Of a stretch of 64,000 nucleotides of DNA, positions 19,229-29,300 are shown piece by piece (position 1 is the first letter of the stretch; every line of letters starts with the position of its first letter). The notes under the pieces were generated by a model that was not told the origin of the DNA, did no database searches, and saw nothing but the letters and a program-made list of their open reading frames with translations. The stretch is from Leptomonas pyrrhocoris (Eukaryota > Euglenozoa > Kinetoplastea > Trypanosomatida > Trypanosomatidae): positions 620,001-684,000 of the forward strand of contig NW_015438364.1 of NCBI RefSeq assembly GCF_001293395.1, in the 5' to 3' direction. The translations under genes were made by a program, and so were the position numbers.

Positions 19229-19961
19229 GATGATGACGACAGCGGGTGGAGGGGGGGGGTGCCACCTTCGCTCCTTCTCCTGTGGCTCTTTTGTTTTCCC
19301 GTTGCCTCTTCCGTACACGGCTCTCTCTTTACCCAAGAAGAACGAGTTAGACAACAACGACGGGCGTACGTATTGAACTTGCAGGGCTCCCACCCGAGTA
19401 GTCACGTGGATTCGTGGAAACCGAAGCCGTTCGCACTTCGAAAGAAACAGAAAAAATATATAGTCGTGTGCCGGTACGATGAGCTGGTAACAGGAGGATC
19501 ACCGCGCTTTATCCACGATACACGATTCGATAAAAGGAAAAGAAAAAAAAAGACAAGAGGAGGTGGTACAGGAAAGATGGACGTGCAGAGAACGTAGAAG
19601 TCTCAATTTAAAAAAAAAAAACAAGCCACATACCTGTATTTCAACCATCGGTCGCTCGCTATCTCACCAGAGTTTCGTAGCTCCGCCAACGCATTCGCCC
19701 AACTCTAACACAGAAGCAAAACCCACTTACTCCGCTCGCCTCCTCTCTTACTCTCCTTTTTTAAAGTAATTTACTGTACTTTTTCAACTACCGGCAGCCA
19801 AGGAGCAGATGAATCGGAAAAGATGAGAATGGCTCGAATCCTAGTGAATAGCAGCGTGTCAACTAGACATTTCACTCCCCGAGAGTGAGGTAGACGAAGA
19901 AGTTCAGCAAAGAGCGAGACACTCTTTCGGTGTGTGTGTGTGCACGAGGTCGACGCACCTC
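19229..19961. other. Intergenic spacer
   Basis: Contains the G-rich/C-rich 5' flank of the SYS1-like gene (a GGGGGGGG run near 19251-19258) and an A-rich 3' flank of the channel gene (a run of 12 A near 19610-19621). No gene or RNA is seen. Confidence 0.55.
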
Positions 19962-22790
19962 TCACTGCACACTCTCCAGCCTCTCATCACGGTCCACCTT
20001 GTCAGATGCAGCGGCGGTCAGCTCATTCTCGCGAAATTCGCTTTCTAACAATTTCAGTTTCCGCTCGAGCTCCGCCAGCCGCTGAGAAAACCTCTTCGCA
20101 TGCAGTAAGTTGTCGCCTACCGCGGACTGCACGCCATTGCGCAGCCACACAATCTCTTCTCGATAGAGCAACGACGCCTCTGCTGTGGTGGAGGCCAACC
20201 AGTCCTTGTACACATCGCGCCACACCTCTACCGGGGCGTAGGCCGCCCACCGCCGCTGCCACTGCCGCCTCAACCGCTCCCACTCCCCTGCAAACAGCTT
20301 CGACTTGACAAGTTCAAGCGACTCGCTGCTGTGGCCATCAAGGGAGGCGTGGGGGGAGAGGAATGCGCTATCTTGCGAGGCCGATGTCCAACCGCGTTGC
20401 TCGCAGCGCGCGTCTCCCACGTTGCTCCCGCTGCTGTCCCCCGGCGCGGAGGGGGGCAAACTGGAGTCGCCGCTGGTCGATCGCGTTGCCCACGTCATCC
20501 ACGTACCGCGGCGCCAGTCCGAACGCAACTTCGACGCGTGCAACGGCGACGACGGCGCATCGCTGAAGTGCTGCATCGCTTCCGTGAACTCATCGAGGTC
20601 CAACAACTGCCGCTGCTCTCCCTCCACGTGGTCCAACGCGGGGTACTTCGCTGCTCGGTAGCAGCGGAGGCAGCGGGCGGCATGACGCAGCAGCGCGGCA
20701 TCGCCGTAGCCCGTGCACCAGCGCCAGCCAAACCAAGGCCACTGCTGCGGCCGCGGCAGGCACGTGCCCACACGGTGCAGCAGCCACTGAATCTGGTAGG
20801 CCGCGATCACCGGTGACGGTTCCTCCTTGCGCAGCTCCGTGAAGCTGTGCACAAGAATGCCAGCGGCGAGGCTGAAGGTAGTAAGGACACCGATGATGTA
20901 GTAGGAGTAGAGAATGAACGCCAACGGCAACGGGTTGTCGTCGTCACGGGTGAAGGCGCCGATGTCGTGCTGACGCACCATCACACGGAACAGGTTGTAG
21001 AATGCACTGTCCACGCTCCGAAAGCTCCAGATCGAGTCACCATACAGCGTGGTGAGGGTGAGAGCGTAGGCGGTCGTGGTGAGCAGCGACAGCAACAGGT
21101 AGCCGCACAGCGCGGACTGCGAGCGGGCGAGGACGTGCACCACCCGCGCTGCATGCGTGTCGACCGCGACGAAGCACAGACCACGGTAGAAGAGGAGGAG
21201 CACCAGCACGGCGTTCACGTACATCTGCACGCGCTCCAGGTAGAAGAGATATTCCAATTGCATCGGGTAGCTATCCAGGTAGATGATCTCGTCCAGTGCG
21301 GGTACGGCGCGCGCGCAGTATACAATGGAGGCGATTCGGTAGCCAGCCGTCACCACGCACAGAGACAATATCGCCACGGCTGACAGGTTCTGCGGATCAA
21401 ATACGTACTCAGCGGTAGCCATGATGCGCACCATGGAGACGGCGCTGTAGCTCAGTCCGGTGGTGTCCCGCACGCGTTTGCCCGCAGCGACGATGCCGTT
21501 GCCCTTCCGCTCCGCCACCCGCCGCTGTACAAACGCCACTGCTCTGGCAATGAAGGCAATCAGCCACGCCAGCGCCGCCAACATCACCACAGCGTCGTAG
21601 ACACCCTTCCCCACGTCGTCGCTCGTCCAGACGCGTGCGGTGCGCAGAAACGACGACGTTCTCCACGACCCCCTGCTCGTCACCTCGCCCACCAGCTTCA
21701 CCGTTGCGAAGCGCTGCAGGGGTGGGTTGTAGAAGAGCACCTCCGTCACCACCATACGCGTTGCGTAGTTGTCCAAGAAGGGCGCCGCGGCCTCCGAGAA
21801 AAGCTGGTGGAGGTACTTGCCCTGCAGCCGCTGCAGCGAGATGCGGTGGTACGGCAGCGTACCCTCTGAAAAAGGGAAGGCTTGCTCTGCCGTGCCGAGG
21901 GAAGGCGGTGCCTCCTGTCCGGCAAGGCTCGCGTTGTCCCGCGCCACCCACAGCGGAGCGTCAAAGATGAAGCCGCCGCAGTGGTAGGTGCCGAGAGAGC
22001 CCTGCAGGAGCACGTAGCGGTTGCCACCCGCCTCGGTGCAGCTGTGGTAGTCCCAGAGCGTCTCCATGTCAAATCGGGTCTCGCTCAGCAGTCCCGTGTC
22101 CTCCTGTGCGGAAACAGCGCCGTCTTGGCAGGTGATGAGGGTGTAAAGAGCTGCGGCACGACCCGCCTGGAAGCTGTCGCAGCCGATCGTCACACTGCGC
22201 TGCGTGCGCAGCCGCATCGCGCCGAGGGGAATGCTTGACCCTGTGGGAGAGAGGACATTCGCCAGGAGTGGCGCCACGGCGTAGAGAACATACTCGCCGT
22301 AGTCGCTTGCACTTGCCACCTGAGAGAAGCTTACGGTTTCCTTCAGACGCGGCATCTCCGCTTGGGCGAGGGTGTCCAACAGGCTGTGCCGCAGCTGATA
22401 CCGCGCCGACACATCCACGTCGTACAAGAAGTAAAAGCAAAAGCCGATTACAAAGATGAGGTAGAAGAAGAAGTACGTACCACGGTCGAGCGCGTTTGCC
22501 TTCGACTCGAGCGCGTTCTCCACGAAGTCGTAGTGCAGCCGGTACGAGCGTAGGAACGGAGGGGAGGCGGTGGATGCGGCAGAAGACGCGGCAGCTTTAC
22601 GAAGACGATGCGCAACAGTGCTGTGAGGTGAGGCCGTCGTTGTCGAGCTGGTGGGATCTGCCGCCGCCTCTCCCGTCTCATCTTGTGTACAGCGGCCGGT
22701 GAAAGAAGGTGGAGCAGAGGCAGAGGTCAGCGAGCTACCAGCCGGTGCCTTCGCAGCGTTGTGCAGCGAGTGTGATGCAGGTTGTGACAT
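19962..22790 (-). CDS. Polycystin-2-like (TRPP) cation channel
   Basis: This 942-residue membrane protein has the layout of PKD2/mucolipin channels. It has a cytosolic Ser/Ala-rich N-terminus (1-100), S1 (about 104-124), and a large extracytosolic loop of about 270 residues (125-395). The loop contains PLGAMRLRTQRS, the paired Cys of the polycystin domain, and YHCGGFIFD. S2 (about 398-420), S3 (470-492), S4 (about 517-540) and S5 (556-582) follow. A short pore segment (SVDSAFYNLFRVMVRQHD, about 592-609) precedes S6 (624-648), and the C-terminus has a predicted coiled coil (about 895-925). In animals such channels conduct Ca2+ and other cations in cilia or endolysosomes; a flagellar or organellar role here is inference. 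I chose Met at 22790 (MSQPASHS); the frame is open to 23033, but that leader contains a His/Thr dinucleotide-repeat translation. The pore helix lacks the classic LGD filter at the usual place, so ion selectivity is uncertain. Confidence 0.85.
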   Translation of the reverse strand: MSQPASHSLHNAAKAPAGSSLTSASAPPSFTGRCTQDETGEAAADPTSSTTTASPHSTVAHRLRKAAASSAASTASPPFLRSYRLHYDFVENALESKANALDRGTYFFFYLIFVIGFCFYFLYDVDVSARYQLRHSLLDTLAQAEMPRLKETVSFSQVASASDYGEYVLYAVAPLLANVLSPTGSSIPLGAMRLRTQRSVTIGCDSFQAGRAAALYTLITCQDGAVSAQEDTGLLSETRFDMETLWDYHSCTEAGGNRYVLLQGSLGTYHCGGFIFDAPLWVARDNASLAGQEAPPSLGTAEQAFPFSEGTLPYHRISLQRLQGKYLHQLFSEAAAPFLDNYATRMVVTEVLFYNPPLQRFATVKLVGEVTSRGSWRTSSFLRTARVWTSDDVGKGVYDAVVMLAALAWLIAFIARAVAFVQRRVAERKGNGIVAAGKRVRDTTGLSYSAVSMVRIMATAEYVFDPQNLSAVAILSLCVVTAGYRIASIVYCARAVPALDEIIYLDSYPMQLEYLFYLERVQMYVNAVLVLLLFYRGLCFVAVDTHAARVVHVLARSQSALCGYLLLSLLTTTAYALTLTTLYGDSIWSFRSVDSAFYNLFRVMVRQHDIGAFTRDDDNPLPLAFILYSYYIIGVLTTFSLAAGILVHSFTELRKEEPSPVIAAYQIQWLLHRVGTCLPRPQQWPWFGWRWCTGYGDAALLRHAARCLRCYRAAKYPALDHVEGEQRQLLDLDEFTEAMQHFSDAPSSPLHASKLRSDWRRGTWMTWATRSTSGDSSLPPSAPGDSSGSNVGDARCEQRGWTSASQDSAFLSPHASLDGHSSESLELVKSKLFAGEWERLRRQWQRRWAAYAPVEVWRDVYKDWLASTTAEASLLYREEIVWLRNGVQSAVGDNLLHAKRFSQRLAELERKLKLLESEFRENELTAAASDKVDRDERLESVQ

Positions 22791-23336
22791 TAGTTGCACC
22801 GTACGGCGCAAGGCAAAACACTGAATATGAAAAATCTGCGGCTTCGCCAAACGTGGTGAATCATTTCTTGTTGTTGTCTGTCTGTGTCTGTGTGTATGTG
22901 TGTGTGTGTGTTGCTTTAGCGGAATAACTAACCTTACATTCAGCAGTGAATGTAGAGGAGAGCACGAGAACAGAAAGAAGAAAAGAAAAACAGCGTCGAA
23001 AGGTTTGAGTAGAACAGCGATGACGATGACCACAACGACATCAAATAATAATAATGATAGTAATAATAACGATCCACACTAATGCTACTGCCAACGTACC
23101 TCGCTGCTCCTTAGTTACATGTATTTCTTCCTGAGGCCAGTGCAGTTGTTTTTCCCTTTTTTCTTTTGTCACCGGCGCTGAGTGTGAAATTACATTCCGT
23201 TGGATCTCGCACAATGCTTTCTTCTTTCCCTCTCCCTCTCTTCGGGTTATTATTCATTGTTGTTTGAGAAGTTCAACCAGCGCATTCCTTTTTTCTCGTT
23301 GGCCCAGCCGTTCAAACACGCGTCGATTTCCGTCTT
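22791..23336. other. Intergenic spacer
   Basis: Contains a GT-rich microsatellite (about 22876-22910), AATAATAAT runs near 23043-23066, and the 3' region of the dsRBD-repeat gene, which is T-rich on the + strand. No gene is seen. Confidence 0.55.
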
Positions 23337-26300
23337 TCATGCGTCGTCAACGCCATCGTCTCGAACGGCCTCCACCGGTAAGGAGACGAGCTGGCATAGC
23401 GCCGCTCTTTCGGTATCCGTAAACGGGCTCACGCGCACGACCCGCGCGCGGAAGTGCGCTGACAGCTGCTGCAACGCTTCAACGGACTTGCCGTCGTGCA
23501 CAAGCAGCGGCACCGTGCCCTGAAACGCGGTCATCAAAAAAGGCATATCCTCACCCGCAGGCCGAAGGGCGCCGCCACCGGTTGTAGCCGTCGACGCGCT
23601 CGTGGGCGAAGACGTAGACAAGGAACGAATCGTGTCCTGTCCGACCACCATAGCCGCCAGCGGCGTAACACAAGTGCCAAGGACCCTGGTGAAGCACACC
23701 GCATCGATCGCTTTGCCTCGCACATCCCTTCCGTACTCTTCCTCATCTTTCTCGAAGGTGTCGTCTTCGGCTGTCTCCGCGGCATCGCTGCCGTCGCCGT
23801 TGCCATCGTCCTCGTCCTCGTCCTCCGTCGCCGCTGCTGAGTCCGCACAGTGCGAAGGACTCCGGGCAGCCGACAGCGTCGCACCAGTGGAGACGGGCGT
23901 CGCAGTCGCGTCGTGGATGGCGGGTTCACGCCTTGCGACAGGCTCTACCGCACAGCCAAAAGCGACAAAGCAGGCGGCCATGGAGGAGAGCGTGTGCAGT
24001 GAGTCGGCGTCGCTGCGAGTGAGGTCCATCCCATTCACGCAGAGGGCGGCAAGCGGGGCCGAGCGCCTACCTTGAAAGACAAATAATTCCTCGGAAGTTG
24101 GAGTACGCCCTGCTGTTTCTTCGTCGTCGTCATCGTCGCGGTCTGCTGCCTCTCCGGCACCATCGCCATCTTTGAATTCCTCCTCCTCCGCCTCATCGTG
24201 GTAAAGGTTGCGTACAAAGTCTTCCGCTCCACCGGCGCGCACCCACACCTCCTGGGGAGCGACCGAGGCGACCACAGCGCATCGCAGCAGGGAGCGGAGC
24301 CGCCATGTCTCCTGCATCGACAGTTGCTGCAAAGGCGCTGACCCACTGTCATGCCCGTCCTTCATGTTCCTCAGCAATGCTTCTGCTTGATGCAGCCAGG
24401 CAGCATCGATCCCCCGGTGCCGGCTCTCCACGTCTGTATTGTACGCGTTTTCGGGATTTGCCTCTGCATCCTTCAAGCCGCTCTGTACATCTGTCGACAC
24501 ACAACGCAGACGCTGCGACACAGCGCGCGCGTACGACATCACCGACGCCGGCAGCGGCAGCGTTGCGGGGTCTGCCGAGAGAAGCACCGCCTCCACCACA
24601 TCCACACTCATGCGCGACCACATTTCGGTTGCTGCCGGGTTCGCCTGCGTGTCCACCTCAGGCAGCCGTAGTGCCAGTCGTGCTGCGGTGTACCACCCCA
24701 GTGTCTCCTCGGCACACACGACCATGGCAACCAGCCGCACCGCCCAGGGCACGCAGTCCAGCAACAGACCCATGAGGAGAACATGCGCCAACTGCAGTGG
24801 CAAGGCGCGGTCACGCGCGACCGCGTTCGACACAGCGAGTGCGGGGTCGGCCGATGAAGATGCGGATGAGAGAGTTGATGCAACTGCAAAGGGTTGGGGT
24901 AAGCATCGACACAGCAAGGCCAGCACACCAGCCAAACACGAAGGCGCGCCACCAGCGCTATCGGTGTGCAACTCGCTTCTCCCTTCACCACTGCCACGAC
25001 ACAAAGCGGCGTCCGCTGCAACAAGCCCGTACGACGCGAAAAGCGGTGCAAGGGTGCAAGGAAGGTTCATGGCGGCGGGCACAAGCTCCCCTGCACTGTC
25101 GTGTGCATGCACCCAACGTAGCAAGACCTTAACCGGCCATGTACTGTACGTGGGTAGGGCCCAACAGGACTCGCCGCTACTCGATTGAAGAGAAGGGGGA
25201 TCAACGGCAGCAGAAGATCCCGCCTCCGCTACAAGTGGCGAAAGTAAAAGTGGTAGTTGACGGACAATGTTGTCCGTGTCTCGTAAGGTTCGCAGTGAGG
25301 GAAGGTGCAGCTGCGGCTGGTGGGACAAAAAGCGATGAAGGGCTTGCATGGTTGGCGATCTCTGAAGTTGAAGGAAAACCCGGTGCACAGCACCTTGTAC
25401 GGCGGCGGCGCCGTTAAAACCAGTAGCTACGCACGACTCCTTTAACAGTACCTTCGGCAGTTCCGCTCGGCTGCCCTCCACAACAGACACAGATGCGTAG
25501 TACTGCGGCCTATTCAACTCTACTGCTTCTCCCTCCCCATCGGCCGAACTTGGAGCAGATTCGTTGTGTTCGGCGTGGGAAGAGGGAGTTGCTGCTCTCG
25601 TGTGCAGTGCCTCCTTCATGTTTGATGTCGACGCGTCGTTATCAGCAGCCGCCCCACAGGTGCTGTCCCTTAATGCCGCTCCATTGGACTTCGAAGATTC
25701 TTCGCGCACAAGCACCTGCAACGCTCGCTGCGGGCAATGCATCGCACTCCACATCCGCAGCACCCACACACGCCCATGGTGCGTGATCTCGCCCTTCAGT
25801 GGGTCTAACATGCCCACCCGTCGATCTATCCCTTCCGTCCAACCCCATCGTGCCTTCACGCATATTTCATTGTTCTTCCGCACGACGCGCTGCACCAGCT
25901 GAACGCCATGCATGAAGGCCCGTTGCCTGCTCTGCGGTCCACCTTCACTGCTGAAACCTCGCATCGTGTACGGGGTGCCATGAAGAGAGGCGGTGGTCAC
26001 AAAGACGCGCTTCTCCCTGGAGAGCTTCACCACTTCGAAGGGAATGCGCTCTGCTAACGGGTTCGGCAGCCCCGCAAAGCTACACACTTCTCGCAATTGT
26101 CGCCCTGCTTGCGGCTGGAACGGGGCCGCCTCAGCAAGATCCAACGTGGTATCCTCCACCGGCACGTGGGAGCGAGGCGCACCAGGAACTGGCAGGGATG
26201 ACACCGCCTTCTTTTCCATGTAGGCCGTCCAACGCTGTCGGTAAATGGCGCAGCGTCGCACGTACGTCTTCCACGTAAACTCATCTTCCGCTGCATCGGC

Positions 26301-29300
26301 TGTAGGGCACACGGGAATGGCGGGCGGTCGCTCGTTGGCTGCCTCGCTCAACTCCACCGAATAGTACCCCGGCGGCGTCGGCGTGTTGGGACCTGCTCGC
26401 CCCTCCGAGGGCAGCGGCGCCTTCCGTCCCAGGACAGCGCCCTTGTGCGCGTAGCGGGATTGCGCATATTTGGTGTGGTGAAGTGGAATGAGGAGTGCGT
26501 CGAGAATGTGCACGACGTGCTGCGAGCAGAGGTGGAGGGCCCGCTGCTTCGAGTCGGCGACACCGACGGCGTACCGCTTTCCGTACATGGGCGGCGTCGG
26601 CAGCTCCACAATAGCACGGTGTACGGTGCCGTACTTGGGGTGGTGCACCTTGTACTCCCGCACGGCGCGCAAAAAGTCAAGCCCCTTTTCAGTAAAAAAC
26701 TTCGAGGCGTAGCGCACCGAGTAGTGGAATATTTCGGTGTGGTGCACAAATCGCAGGCGAGCCACATCGCAGAGCGCGTCGTCGTCGTTGACCTCACCTG
26801 CCGTTGCATCGCTGCCGTCCACGGCGGCCGGCCCTTCTTGCGCCGGAGAATCGCCAACAGCCGCCGCCCCCGCCCCATCCACATTTTTGCCGACTTCGCC
26901 GCTCGCCTCCTCCGCGGCGGTGTGGCGATCGCGCTGCACACGCGCCCACAGCGCACTCGACGACGTCACTTTACGCAGCGGCGGCGGGAGAGGGCGCAGG
27001 GCAGCGGGGACCGTCAGCGCGCCACGCACCAGCGGTGCCCACCGCCCGAGCGAGCGAGCGGTGTCGACGTGCTTGCACTGCAGCACCGAGTTGTCGTACA
27101 GGGGGATACCCAGTGCGTCGAGGAGAAGCTCGGCGTGTGCGTTGCACATGAGAAAGGAGGCCTCGCGCGTCGGCGCCTCTCCCTGCGCCATGCAGGTCCG
27201 TCTTCCTGAGAGGGAGATTTGGGCGGCAGAAAGGGGAAAGGTGGTGGTCGACGCTGACGGCGCAGCCACCATCGCCCCCTCCGCGGCCGTCGTCTCCTTC
27301 TCCGCCTCCTTCGTGTCACCTTCCGCCGCATCGTCTTCCTCGCGCGTTCGCCATCGGTTGACTTCGGGAAGAGGCAGTGTGAGCGTCGTCACAAACATGT
27401 ACCCCTCCTCTGGTGCTTTCACGGACACCGGCACACGCGTCGTCTTGCAAACCATCTCGCGTGTCTTGCCGTGTCGCTCGAGGTAGTCGCGGATGCGCAG
27501 CGCGACCCCGCGATCTGGGTTACGCACCGACGACAACGTGTGGAGGTAGTCCGGCGCGGTCTGCGGATCGGTGTCGGGTGCGATGACGATGCGATTTTGC
27601 GCGTCGGCGGTTGTGTCCCAGTCTAGGCGCGGCGTGCGTGACCGGGCCTGCTGAAGCTCCTTCAGCAGGAAATCCCCACGTGTGTGGCGATGAAGGACAT
27701 GGAGCTCGTGCTCAGACTTCATTTTTAAGTTACTCTTCCTCGACGGCAGCACTAAACCGGGCGTGAACACCTGCGCCCGTGCCTCTTTCATCTTGGTGGT
27801 CAGACCCGCCGCGGCGATGCGACCAATGACGCCATCCATAACCCGCACAGCCGCGGGCAGCTTCTCAGGCGGCACATCCGCAAGGCCCAGCATCGGCTGC
27901 GTTGGCTTATACTGCGGGAGATGACCTCGCGTCGCGAAGGACTCCATCGCCTGGATGACGGCGGAGCTGCCGCGCAACAACGTAAGTCGGTTAAGGGCCG
28001 CGAGTGTGCGCAACGCGTGCAGGGACGCCGCAAGCTCGGCGATGTGCGGCACGTCCGAGACGCCTATCGCGACAAACGACTGCGTGTAAGAGAGCGGGGC
28101 ATCCACCGGTGAAGCAGCAGGGACCGCCGCCGTCGTCACGGTCGTATCAGCCTGCCCGACGCTTTTCGCTGCGGTGGCGCCCTCGACGAGCGGGACGGTG
28201 ATGGTGGCGCGGTAGCAGGGACGGTCTCGCTGCCCGAGCGTCTCCACAAACATCAGCGAGCGCAACGGCGACGCTTCCGAGGGAGACGGGGGGGAATAGG
28301 GTGCAGCGCCTGGCGGGGCCGGCCGCACAAACTGTTCGAGGTAGCGCTCCAGCAGCAGACGTGCGTTTTCGTAGTCGCGCATCGTCACCTCATTCGCAAA
28401 GTGCGACGCCGCGGCGACGGCATTGTGGTGCTGCAGGAGAATCGACTCGACGGAGCCAGACGACGTTGTCCCTACTTCGATGTCAGCGCTGTCGGTGCGC
28501 CCGCCATGGTTAGCACAGCGGCCATCCTTATCGTCGGGGCGGCTCTCGTCCTCGGGCCGCGAACCGTTATGGCCGTGCCGACGAACGTCGCTGGCGTCCG
28601 TGCGTGTTTTGCGTCTTTCCGAGTTGATCAATGCCGGGGACGCAGCCGAGACGCTTGCCGCCGCTGCTGTTGCTGCTGTTGCTGCGACGGCGGCGGAGGC
28701 ATCGAGTTTATCTACGAGCTCGAGCGGGGCTGGCGAGGTAACGGTGTAGCGGTAATCGCAGTCACCCGGCGGCGCGCACCACCGTCGCACCCGCGCACAC
28801 TCCTCGGCGTGCGCGGCCTGCTGTTTGTGGTTGGCTGGGTAGAGCGCGAAACCGACCGCGTCGATGATGAGCTCTGCATGCATGCAGGCGAGGGTAACGG
28901 CATCCTTCTTCGTAGGGCCGCGTCCCATCGCCACGCGAATGCCAAACTGCGGTGGCAGCGGCAGAGTCAGCTGTGCTAGATATAAATTCCGCTGTGGAGG
29001 CCAGTGTCGCTGCCGAGGTTGCTGCTGATGGATGTCGTTCTCGTGACCCCCTTGTAGGTGAACCAAGCGCAGGCACCGTGAGAAGGAGACGCGGTGGTCG
29101 TTGAAAAAAGATTCGATGCGGCGCACACTCGACGGGTCGTAGTAATAGGGTGAGGCCAGCGTGCAGGAGAGCGGCGAAAAGACCCCCTTCTCTACCGGCG
29201 TAAACACTACGTGGTTGATCTGCAGCTGCCGCTCTTGCCGCTCGCGAGCCGAAATGCTCAGCAGCTGCAGCGGCTGCGGCGACGGCGTCTCGGGTGGTGG

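Noticed and set aside
24439-27486. Several 249-254-codon + strand frames (24439-25188, 26445-27209, 26737-27486)
   Set aside because: All are antisense to the giant dsRBD-repeat gene and have Arg/Ser/Pro-rich shadow composition.
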